Source of the DNA: Anaspis maculata | Taxonomy: Eukaryota > Arthropoda > Insecta > Coleoptera > Scraptiidae | DNA length: 64,000 bases | Direction: 5' to 3' | Assembly (NCBI GenBank): GCA_949128115.1 | Contig: OX421964.1 | Span: forward strand, 31,798,177-31,862,176 | Shown: positions 49,601 to 59,700 of the stretch, piece after piece | Layout: each line of letters begins with the position of its first letter | Position numbering within the stretch: position 1 is the stretch's first letter | The notes under the pieces: model-generated | Told to the model about the DNA's origin: nothing | Databases searched by the model: none | What the model saw: the letters and a program-made list of their open reading frames with translations, nothing else | Made by a program: the position numbers and the translations under genes

Positions 49601-50238
49601 CCAGATTTCGTACATAATTTTGTTGTCGTACAGTACGAACCTGTTCTTCATATTGGCACAGCTGTTCAATAGTTTGCGGCGCGAAAAGAATTTGCTGGAG
49701 AAATTGTCGTTTTTGCACTCATTCGGGTTCTTGATCATGAGGATCGTTTGCGTTTGCATGTTCGGGGCGTCGATATACGATGAGAGCAGAAATATTGTGC
49801 CACTGCTTCTTTCAGTCCCATCTACTTTGTATAATTTTGAGGTAAGTTTACTAAGTTTTCACGGATAGAACGAAAACAATGTGAAAATGTTATGGTGCAC
49901 TCAACAAGGCTTGAACATCCAATCGATTATATATTGTTCCAGGTTGGTCGATTTATTGAGCAAGCCATCAACATCAAGGTCGCACTTACTGGGAAGAATT
50001 TTTTCACCATAACCAGAGGACTGATTTTAAAAGTGGGTATATTACAGTAGTGGTTATATTACCATTTCTCTTCAATAAAATAAATAGCTTGTATTAGATT
50101 GCAGGTGCTATAGTAACGTACGAATTGGTTTTGATCCAATTCAATATAAATTTATTGCATAATGATGATGATAAAGAACTCAACAGTGAAGAGAAAATCT
50201 TCGTTATGAAGAACTCTACGAAATTTTGGTTATGCTAA
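43622..50238 (+). CDS. Gustatory receptor GR-E, sugar-receptor clade, with a retrotransposon in an intron
   Basis: Sugar-type seven-transmembrane receptor. Exons: 43622-43931, 44119-44304, 49179-49459, 49524-49841, 49943-50032 and 50098-50238, giving 441 residues in frame. Motifs are ARWFGFFPIDGISGPDY, NLAKHWPELMKEWY, FSWTFVDVFIMIVSTALLAR, LREEHGNLCRLCS, FFTITRGLILK and GAIVTYELVLIQF. The N-terminus is longer than in its neighbours, with MDVKNLLADELALKP before the first membrane segment. Intron 2 is 4.9 kb and is largely filled by a Ty3/gypsy element carrying an hAT insertion. Splice sites on both sides are intact, so the gene could still work if the intron is removed. Confidence 0.86.
44615..45607 (+). 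pseudogene. Gag remnant with coiled coil and two CCHC zinc knuckles
   Basis: The first frame (44615-45091) has a charged coiled coil (EEQEKERKEEKERKRLEDLM). A second (44958-45344) and a third (45245-45607) continue after frameshifts. The third carries two zinc knuckles, CFECGELGHLRRDC and CFECGKDEHLQRDC, as in gypsy nucleocapsids, which package element RNA. The shifts make this copy non-functional. Confidence 0.85.
46062..46616 (+). pseudogene. Gypsy integrase, N-terminal and core part
   Basis: It contains the zinc-binding CRQCKVC, the first catalytic region (AIDV), and HSDQGRDFES with the second aspartate. A further catalytic-core part includes DGMVEQFNRTMEQHL. A small local frameshift is evident in the region after AIDV when compared with the 35-kb copy. 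The reading frame runs into the hAT element at 46615 and is resumed at 47822. Confidence 0.83.
46615..47813. mobile_element. Non-autonomous hAT-like transposon with an 8-bp target duplication
   Basis: It begins TAGTGTTGCACGA and ends TCGTGCAACACTA. It is flanked by the identical octamer GATATTCC at 46607-46614 and 47814-47821. The TIR wording and the 8-bp duplication are hallmarks of the hAT superfamily. Subterminal regions are packed with TCTCGATCTCG-type repeats on both ends. The 1,199-bp element has no transposase frame, so it needs help in trans. Removing it and one octamer restores the integrase frame across the site. Confidence 0.93.
47824..48342 (+). pseudogene. Gypsy integrase C-terminal part with GPY/F module
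   Basis: The frame begins right after the hAT target duplication (MAYRAAIHDTTGETPARVLIG). It continues through a helix-rich segment to GDLVWLYSPQ and WEGPYTVVKRINGVVYRIQ, the GPY/F module of Ty3/gypsy integrases. It overlaps the start of the 3' LTR. Confidence 0.85.
48302..48814 (+). repeat. 3' LTR, full-length form (513 bp)
   Basis: It begins TGTTAGGAGCGGCGATTC and ends CGCGAAATACGTAACA. A TATA-like TATACAAAAG at about 48614 and AATAAA in CAGTAATAAACAG near 48747 are candidate promoter and polyadenylation signals. It matches the solo LTR at 21871-22395 in reverse. Confidence 0.87.
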
Positions 50239-50677
50239 ATTTCATGTGATCATTTTTCCAAACATTTAATTAAGGATAATATCTTTAGTTTTCCTGGGAA
50301 CTTATGTCCTAATTATAATGAAACGTGTACATTTTGTGAAATAGAATGAAATAGCCCCACAGTGAAATGATATAGGTACCTACTTCAGTTTTCTTACTTT
50401 GCTTTACAGGATCGACAAAGCACCACACGGGATCAACTCAGCTCCGAAAACTTAACAGAAGCGGAATTCTAAGCCTTGAACTTCACCCATTGTCCTCTTG
50501 CCCCAGTAATATAAAAGCAAGAAACTCCACGCTTATCGCCAAATATTTACATTAAAAGACAATAACAAAGGATTTTCGGGTGTTTATTACTAAAGCTTTG
50601 TTATCATATCGGGAATATAATATTACGATTAAAACAACCGATCAACCTGCCGAGCTTCAAGGGTTTCAGGTGCCACA

Positions 50678-53600
50678 ATGAAAATGAAGTGGAAAAAGCG
50701 CACAGGTCAGGAACATTCCGGCAAAAACATCCACAAATCCTTGCGGTTCCTCTTCTTCATCGCCCAGGTGTTCGGTTTTTTCCCAATCACAGGAGTGCTC
50801 TCACCAACAGTCACAGGTATCGGATTCACATGGATTTCCTTACGGGTGCTTTCTTCACTTTCCACGGCATTTGGCGGAGCTTTCGTCACTTTCGGACATA
50901 TCCGGGATATGGCCATCCATCGCGGGTACGATCAATTTCAAATGAGTGAGTTTTTGCATTCAAGAATTATTTCAAATCTACACCTATTCGATTGGTTTTA
51001 GACGGCATAGTGTTCTATTCATGCGGAGTCGTTTCGTGTCTGCTTTTCGTGAAGACGGCGAAGCAATGGGCCGAAATTACGAAAAAGTGGCACGAAACTG
51101 AAGAGGCCATGCTCCACTACGGATGGCCGAGAAATTTGGACTTGCGATTCAAAATCATTTCTGCAATTTTCCTTTCGTTGGAAGTCACTGAACACGTCAT
51201 GATTCAGTCCAATAAATTGATAGTCGCGACGAAATGTAAGGGCTCGTTTTTGGCGGGCTTCGAGCATTTTTGCGTCAACATGTCTTTCCCGCACATCTTC
51301 AATATGCTGCCTTACGACCCGTGGTTCGGTTTAATATTACAAGTGAGTACCTATTGAACTACCTATCTATAAATTGACTGTAGGAAGTTACGAATATTTG
51401 CTATTTCACCAATCTCTTATTCTTCCTTTCGCCATTTCATAACACATCCAACTTGAACAAATTTAACTTGAGCCCGATTAATTTATAGATTGACGCAAGC
51501 GTAAGAGTAATGTATACGTAAGAGAATGAACCAATCATGATCAACCAGAAGGGAGATGCCAAGGTTGGATCACGTCAGTGATAGATCTATTTTCTTACGT
51601 TTATGTTACGCTTACGCTTGCATCAATCTGCAATAGGGCTTTTATCGGAAAGATTTTCATTTTAAACAAAACATCTACCGCATTCATCTCTTTAGCGATT
51701 GTTTTACAGTACCTGCTGGGGTAGGTACGCGACATGAAATGACAGAATACCGCAAATGAATTAGGATACCCTTTGGCACAAAAATTTCTCACACCAAGGT
51801 GATTTTTGTTTTTTCGTCAAGGAGGACGCGTCACCTTTTCTCATCAGACAAAAGATGACGACTTTTGACAGAAGCAATTTTTTTGTGAAATGTATGCATG
51901 TGGGGTATGTTTTCTAACTAACTTTGACCTCATGAACACGAATATCGGCTAATTTTTGGACTGGAAATCAATATGGTCTCATTTTTTACATTGAAAAACA
52001 GACAAAAAATCAAGTCAAATTTTAAATTGTTGTTTGCATAGACTCCGTAGGACAAGTTACTAGCGTAAACTCCCCATCTTTTGATTCTTTTGGCATCGCC
52101 AGGATGCGTTCCAAAAAAACATAAAAAATATCGGCGATTGGAGCATGTTTTGTCAGTATTGGTCAGGAGTCTGATTTGGAAAAATATAACATGTGCATCT
52201 CACTCGCTGGCTAAAAAAGATACGGGGTGCCAAAGTTTAATTTTTTTCGTTTTTGAACATGAATAACTCATGAACAGTTCAATGAAGCTTACTCCAATTT
52301 AGCCCTGGTTAGTTCCGCCAGTCAAGTTTCAATTTAATCCAACCAGTGGCATATCGGAGTTTCCAGGGGTCATAAATTGAGTGACTATTTTCTCAGCAGT
52401 TTACTCATGTCACTCTGCCACTGTTGCCAGTGGTTGAATTTAATTGAAACTCGACAGGCAGGTAGGCAGTATCTGAAAACTAACCTAGGCTAAACTAGAG
52501 CGAATTTTATTAAACCGTCCGTGAGTTATTGACGTCCAAAAGACGAAAAAAATAATTTCAACACCCTGTATCTTTTTCAGAAAGCGAGTGAGATGCATTA
52601 ATGTTATATTTTTCTGAATCAGGAGGACTAGGAGAATCTTTTCCTAAAGTCTAATCAATTAAAAGTGGACCAGCCTGTAGAACGATACACTTACATAAAA
52701 TATACCGAGGATTTTAGGAACAGCGTAGAAATTTCGAAGAAAAAATTGAAAAAGCACAAATTACTGAACAAATTGCGGCAAAATACAGGGTGATTCAAAA
52801 ATGGCGCATTTCCTTTCGGGCACGTTATAGTGGACGTTGACAGAGCATGGAAAAAATAATAAAAAAAATTAATCGGCTTCGATTTGCAAGTTATTAACAA
52901 AAACAAATCTGTCCAATCTGGCAGCATCGCATCAGTACCTACCTGGCACCTTCAGATCAAAGAGGTACATCACAATAGCATCATTGTATTGTTAGGATTG
53001 TTACCCTGGAAACTCTGTAGAACCTGCCAGACCATACCAAACATACTTGCCAAATGTATTTTCACGGCACTTTTGAGGTGGAAGACGAATTTTTAAATTT
53101 GAAAAAACGACTCAAATCTCAGTTGCAAGAGAAATTTTCAATCGGGAACTACTAACGACATGTGACTCTTCGCAAGTAACAGTGCTTTGCTTTGAAATCA
53201 TGCAAATTGAAGAAGTTTAATTCTCAACTTCACCTCTTCATAACTCGAAGGATAAATGAGCCAATTTTTTTTTACTATTTTTTCCGTGCTCCCTCAACGT
53301 CTCCCACAACGTACACGGGAGGAAATGCGCTATTTTTAAATCACCCTGTATAATCCAACGCCGATATTTTTTTATTTTGTTTTGGGACGCATCCTGGCGA
53401 CGTGCAAGGAGTTATTATGGAGAACTAACGCTACTAACTTGTTTTATGGAGTCTATGCAAACAACTCATGGCTGCTCAACAGCAACACTCAAACTCCATT
53501 TTTTGTTTTTCCATGTAAAATATGAAACAATATCGATTTCCAATGCAAAAATTCACCTGATATTCATGTTCAGGAGGTCGAAATTATTGAGAAAACATAA

Positions 53601-54973
53601 TCCCACGTCCATACATTTCACAAACATTTTGCTCCTGTCGAAAATCGTTGCCCCCTTTTTTTTTCTGAATCTGAAATGTTAACGAATCCTTGACAAATCA
53701 ATAACCTTGGTGTAAGGAGTTATCATGCCAAAGGGCATCCCGTTTAATTTATGTGCGGTAAACAAAATGGTACGAGTACCACCCGGACTAATTAATTGAG
53801 CATATTACTATTATTGCGGTAGCTTTTTGAAATGCTCACTTGCAGCTCATCAATTCGAGAATGGCATTCTCTTGGACATTTCTGGACCTGTTCATCATAC
53901 TGATGAGCTGCGCTTTGGCCTCGCGGTTCCGGCAAGTCAACGAGAAGATCTTGTACCTGCGGAACATGAAAGCTCAATCCGTGAGGAGCTGGGAAGTAGT
54001 ACGCGAAGACTACAACAGACTGTGCAGGCTGTGTCAGTATCTGAACGAGACAATGTCCTGGATGATCATTGTGTCGTTCACCACCAACTTGTACTTCATA
54101 GTTTTCCAAGTTTACGGCAGCATTAATCTGCAAGAAACCGCACTGGAAAGGGTTTACTATTTCATTTCGCTTGGTCTGTTGATTTTGAGGATAGTTTCGG
54201 TGAGTTTGTATGGCAGCTGGGTTCACGAAGAAAGCAGAAAGCCCATGATGGTGCTGTCGTCAGCTTCGCATGAAATTTACAACAAAGAAGTTAGTTCTAC
54301 AGGTCGTTATTTTTCTACTAATTCATATATTCTTTTATATTTTAGATTGAGCGCCTCATTGAGCGCATACAATATGGAGCCTGTGCTTTTCATGGGAAAA
54401 ATCTCTTTAAAATTACCAAAAACCTGATTTTGAAGGTAATTTTGATGAAGTTCGCATGACTTAAGTGCCTATATCGTGTTATCAAATGAATTTGTAATTT
54501 AGGCAGGCTGTGCCAGAAGAAACGTTTGCCGAGACACTACCGAGCTCGGCTGAACGTCGATGTCAGAAAATTAAAATCTGACTCGCTCAGACCTACGTTT
54601 TAGACGTCATACGTGGCTAAATTATAAATTTATTTGATCAAACGATAGTTTGGCCAGTGGTCGAGAGCTCGAGTTCACTGTTTGCCAAAGGTTTACGCAA
54701 ATAAGTCCCAAAACCAGTTTCATAATAGCGTCCATTGACACTGTTTTCAGTATCGTAATGAAGGTATTATGAAACTAAACTCGAAAAAGAGTAAATCAAC
54801 TGTAAGCTTGAGACAGACTGAATTATTGATAGGAAGGTACTTAAATAATATATTCAAAAAACTAATTCTTTCAGATAATAGGTGCTTTAGTTACGTACGA
54901 GTTGGTAATAATACAAATGAATAAGAACAACTTGAAGGATACTAATGAGCCATCTCTAAATTCCATCTGTTGA
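50678..54973 (+). CDS. Gustatory receptor GR-F, sugar-receptor clade
   Basis: Sugar-type seven-transmembrane receptor. Exons: 50678-50945, 51002-51342, 53846-54289, 54346-54435 and 54875-54973, giving 413 residues. Motifs are IAQVFGFFPITGVLSP, VKTAKQWAEITKKWH, NMSFPHIFNMLPYDPWFGL, FSWTFLDLFIILMSCALASR, VREDYNRLCRLCQ, NLFKITKNLILK and GALVTYELVIIQM. The intron before the VEH block is absent (here LEVTEHVM is contiguous). An intron after GLILQ is retained, as in GR-A. This third intron is 2.5 kb and holds at least three foldback repeats. It appears intact. Confidence 0.87.
51488..51629. repeat. Hairpin MITE in a GR-F intron
   Basis: AGATTGACGCAAGCGTAAGA at the left pairs with TTACGCTTACGCTTGCATCAATCT at the right, with further inner pairing (TACGTAAGAGAA, TTCTTACGTTTA). 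It is about 142 bp overall. Confidence 0.75.
52140..52650. repeat. Imperfect palindrome in a GR-F intron
   Basis: The left arm includes AATATAACATGTGCATCTCACTCGCT. The right arm includes AGCGAGTGAGATGCATTAATGTTATATT. Additional pairing covers CATGAATAACTCATGAACAG against CCGTCCGTGAGTTATTG. The arms are moderately diverged, and no gene is seen. Confidence 0.65.
52784..53350. mobile_element. Foldback element with TACAGGGTGATT termini
   Basis: It starts TACAGGGTGATTCAAAAATG and ends with AAATCACCCTGTA. Inner arms pair GCGCATTTCCT with AGGAAATGCGC. It is 567 bp long with a diverged interior and lies in the GR-F third intron. Its terminus resembles other TACAGG elements in this window. Confidence 0.75.
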
Positions 54974-55163
54974 AATTATATGATATTTTTCTGTCCTATG
55001 TGTGAGTGATTATTTATTACAAATATATTTTTAATAATCTCATGACTAATCAATCACTGCCTGGAAAACAAGATTATCTACATGAAAAATGTATTCAGCG
55101 TAAGTATACCGACATCGATATCAACTGTTGAACCGTTTATTACCTGGAACATCTAAATTATTA

Positions 55164-55984
55164 TACAGGCTGTCCCAACTAAAACAATCCAGCGCGATTT
55201 TCTCATAAAATATCAAGGCAACAAAAATTGTTTGCAATTGGGGAAAAGCCTGATCTTTTAGCTTTCTTTTGAGGGGGCGCCAATGCTTGTAGGTGCTCTA
55301 GTTTCCAAGAAAATGCAATTTTAATCAGGCGAGTCACAAGAATTCGAAAATTCATGATCGACTAAACAAAATACTTCAGATGAAAAAAAATCCTCTTTCT
55401 CTAGGCTTTCCACTGATGTGTCGCCGATGTCTGTACCTGGCCCAGTAAGCCAGATATTCTGCCTCACAGTCCAGCAAAACACAATAATCAGAATCATGAC
55501 GTCACCGATCACACACTTGTTGACTAACACTAGTCGTTACTAGGGCTTTTTCACTTACCATATTACCTGGATTCACCATAGCAATGAATACTGGCTGATG
55601 TTAAAATCAACAAGTGTGTGGTCTACAGCTACGTGTGGTCGGTGACGTCATGATTCTGATTATTGTGTTTTGCTGGACTGTGAAGCAGAATACCTGGCTT
55701 ACTGGGCCAGGTACAGACATCGGCGACACATCAATGGAAAGCCTAGAGAAAGAGGATTTTTTTTCAACTGAAGTATTTTGTTTAGTCGATCATGAATTTT
55801 CGAATTCTTGGGACTCGCCCGATTAAAATTGCATTTTTTTGGATACTAGAGCACCTACAAGCATCGGCGCCCCCTCAAAAGGAAGCTAAAAGGTCAGGCT
55901 TCCCCCCAATTGCAAAACAATTTTCGTTGCCTTGATATTTCCTGAGAAAATTGCGCTGGATTGTTTTAGCTGGGACACCCTGTA
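55164..55984. mobile_element. Foldback element, copy 2 of the 21091-21870 family
   Basis: It starts TACAGGCTGTCCCAACTAAA and ends TTTTAGCTGGGACACCCTGTA. Matching arms include GTGTGTGATCGGTGACGTCA and its inverse. The two mirrored frames near 55321-55530 (-) and 55614-55826 (+) encode nearly the same peptide because they are the two arms. It lies between GR-F and GR-G. Confidence 0.87.
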
Positions 55985-56130
55985 TGTTTATAAAAATGTT
56001 GAGTTGAATGAATAGAAATACAGCTGAGTTAAATGAATAGAAATACAAAAGTGGTCCATGAATTTCATTGTAAAGTTCAAAGAAATGTGGCGTCGATGAC
56101 AGGATGAGCAGACATCAAAGCGCCGGTAAT

Positions 56131-56512
56131 AGGGCTTTTCACGGACTTTTGAAGGTCATGCAATCCGTGCGCATGTGCGAGAATATCGTGAGATATACGT
56201 CAATTAAAACAAAGCCATGTGTGTTCTTAGTACGCTGGCGTCGTTTGTGAGGTTATTTCGGTTCGTGAATTAAATAATTTTATTAATTTTGTGACTCAGT
56301 GTGGTTTAGTTGTGTATAGTTAGTCGGACCAGTTACGGAAGTGGATTATTTTGAACGAGGCGCTACTAAACACTCCATTTTCATTTCAATCCACTAAAGG
56401 TTTGCTTTTTGAAGACGCCATGTATGTTTAGGTCGACTAATTGTTTTTCTTATGGGATGCACAACTAAGACCTCGCGCGTGCGCACAGATATCGTGAAAA
56501 GACCTATATGTA
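56131..56512. repeat. Possible diverged foldback
   Basis: AATAGGGCTTTTCACGG near the left end pairs loosely with ATCGTGAAAAGACCTAT at the right. Both halves also carry GTGCGCA-type and ATATCGTGA-type words. I see no gene. The match is weak. Confidence 0.35.
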
Positions 56513-56610
56513 GGTAATTTTATCCAATCCTATTGAATAATGCACGCATTATCACGCGCATACATGCCTGAATTTTTCAATAAGACTGGATAAAGCATAG
56601 TATTCTACTC

Positions 56611-56720
56611 GCGGGTAATGGCTATTACTCATTCGGATGCTTTACGACACTCGCCAAGGCTCGTGTCGGCAAACTGCATCCTCATGAGTAAGAAGCAATC
56701 ATTACCCGCTTGTTGAATTA
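56611..56720. repeat. Strong bulged hairpin
   Basis: GCGGGTAATGGCTATTACTCAT at the left pairs with ATGAGTAAGAAGCAATCATTACCCGC at the right, with inner pairing of GGATGC to GCATCC and of ACAC to GTGT. The long bulged stem sits just downstream of the GR-G stop codon. It may be a MITE or an RNA hairpin. Confidence 0.65.
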
Positions 56721-56790
56721 TATACTATTAAAAATGGACTAGAAACACATTGTAATTGAAATTTTTGTGCAAAAGAAGCTTGAAGCTAAT

Positions 56791-59700
56791 TCAGGAATGA
56801 GTAACGTTGCGCGGTGTAGTTCTGAGTTTATAGCTGTACTGGACGAATATCAATTCATACGTCACGATGGTCCCGGCGATCTAAAATGTGACTGAGTTAC
56901 AAGCGAGTTCAAACTTTAACCCGCGCTTGCACAGCTCATATTTTCAACTTCCAGCTGCTAATTATGACAAGTGTTGAACTCTCCTTGTTTTCTTTTACAA
57001 ATAGTGAAGCTTCATTATGTAAGGCTCTCATCTGCGTACACATCTACACTTGTCAAACTGTTATTTCAGTACAAAATTTAACCACGCTAGAAGCGCAGCG
57101 TTCTATTGGTCCTCACTGACAACGGCAGTTGACAGCGCTTTCTTCTTGAAACCGCTGCTCTCAATGAGCTTTTCTAAAAAGCTAAATTCGTAACTCGTGC
57201 CGAGTTGAAAGTGTACCGAGTCGGAAGTTTGATGGAACTGTACAAGCGTAAGTCAACGGGACTAACGTTCAAGATTAGGCCTCTTGTCGCTTTGAATAAA
57301 CCTCCACTCAAACCTATTTGGTCTAATTCCATTTGCATAAACCATCTGCGAACCTATAAAATATTGCCTTTTAGAATTTCATTTTATTTCACAGGGATTA
57401 CAGGCTGTTCCGAACCGCCCGTAAAAAAGATCAGGGCAGTTTATAGAGAAGCTTCAAGAGTGGCAGAAAAATATTGAAAGGAAAGGTATTTTATTTTTGC
57501 AAATATTGGGGGACTTTAACCCCCTTTACTTTTGTTATCTGTACAAATTCATGTAAATTCGCAAAACGAACCAAAAAGCATCGTTTTTGAACCATAAATT
57601 CCATTACTATACTGGCGAGTCATAAATTTTGAAAAACCGAATTCTTCAAAAACACCTGCAAAAGGTTTCAGAGGTTCCTAAACTGATGTAGAGCAACAAA
57701 TAACACGATTCGGGCTTCAAGTCCCGCTCTTTAACCCCCCATAGTTCTAAAAAAGAAAACACCTAATTTTTTCTCAATATTTTTCTGGAAATCTTGAAGC
57801 ATTACCCTAAAGTGCCCTGGACTTTTTTTATGGTCGGTTCGGAACACCCTGTACTGTTATATTGAAGATGAAAAAAATACATGAATACTTCTATGTTGTA
57901 GGCACTTGAAGAGACCGTAAACAAGCTCCTGATAGGTTTCCTAGCCTCCAAGTTCAAACTTGACGTGAAGAAATACACAGCAACCAGACGCACGATACGG
58001 AACGCAAACGAGTAGAAAGTTATTACAACTTCTGTTTTGGGAGCATTTGGTGGTAGACTGAAAATATTTATGAGAAGAACAAACGATGTGATTAGCGAAT
58101 CGGTAATGGCAGGCGCAACAGGACGACAAGTAAAGATGTTTATAGGTTGATCAGGGTACGATTCTCGAGTTATTCGAATGACTCAGATACCTGGGGCGCG
58201 ATTCTCGAAATCGTTCGAGTAGAATTCGTATACGAAAGTGGGTAGTTTCCGAATGGTTCAACCGTTCGTGCATTCTTGAACGTGTGGAATGTCTCGTGTA
58301 CGGATTTTAGTGTGCGGATTGACATCGAATGGCCTAGTACCTTAGAACGTACCGTTCGAAATTACCTATTTTTTCAAGCATTTCCTTTGCCGGTAAATTA
58401 GTGGTCTCATATTCCAAGGCTACTTTGCAATATACATTCGAGAAAAAGCAACATGCCAAATTCTTATAGCACTGTTAGACTATACAAAAAGTCATTCCTC
58501 TGATATAATAACTATTATGGCGATCTTCGTAATAAGAGGAAAGTGGTAGGTACCTAAAATGTAAAATATAAAAACATAACATCTCTGCACCCTGTCAGAT
58601 AGTGTTGACTGCACTATCTAAAAAATTTTAAGCATGAAGATATAAATAAATTACTCTATACTTACTTAATACCTAATATTTCAAATCAAAGCCTCTTAGA
58701 ACCATTCTTCAAAACATTACATATTGGAAGAACGGTATTTATCGTAGTTTTTCATGGTTTCAAGGAAAAGGGTCACGAAGAAAGTGTCATTTCTTTGTGT
58801 AATACGATGTTGCCAGATTTCTTTTTCGAAGATTCGATTTGGCCAAACAATAAATTCAAGTGCATGTTTCAATACGTACATGAAAAAAGTTGTTCGTATA
58901 CGACTTGAAATTTGAACGATGTCGAGAATCGGGCCCCTGACGATGTGGAAGCTATGTCCGATTCGTCCGAGTCCATAAAAGCCGCGATTAATCGAACAAA
59001 TGAAAAATTCAAGAGGAAATGTTGCTTCTACAGAATTGATCCTGAAACTACTAGCTTGCTATAACTATTGAACTATAGTGAAGCATACTTGATGGTATTC
59101 TTATAACGCGAATGCCAGAAGGCAGTAAGGTAGCGAACGCTATTTACCGGTCGTCCCATTGGCTGCCGGCAACGGCAGGCTAGGCAATTTCAAGATAAAA
59201 GCAAATTAGTGAATGTTACTAACTTGACTACATTAAAAAGTTGAAGAAGCGTGTATGAAATGTTGCTAGCATAGGAATATGCCGTAATAAAGCGAAAATT
59301 GTCGCTCACTGTGCTTGATAAAACGCCCAAGTTGTTGTAATCTTCACGGAGTTTGATCCAAAAGTGTATTGACTTTTCCTAAAATATTTTTCAATTATTG
59401 CTTTATAGTCTTCCGAGTAGTCTTCATTACTAAGCAGATACAGTTGACACAATAATAATAATTCATAAAGGAGCATTTTTTTGCATGATCCCGGAATACG
59501 TAATGTCATTTATTAATTGAGGCGTTCTTTGCAAAAACCCCACTTGTGACTTTGTAATAGAAATTAATTTTGAATCTTTGGGGCCATGCTAGACGCAATT
59601 CACTGAATAAATCTCTGCGAAACCAGTGTGGAAAAATTTTAGGTGTATTTGAGAGCACGTCACCATGCAGAAATACTACAAATCATATGGAGGTAGGAGG

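Noticed and set aside
55321..55826. Two similar small protein frames on opposite strands
   Set aside because: They are the two arms of a palindromic element, so the similarity is a consequence of the inverted repeat.
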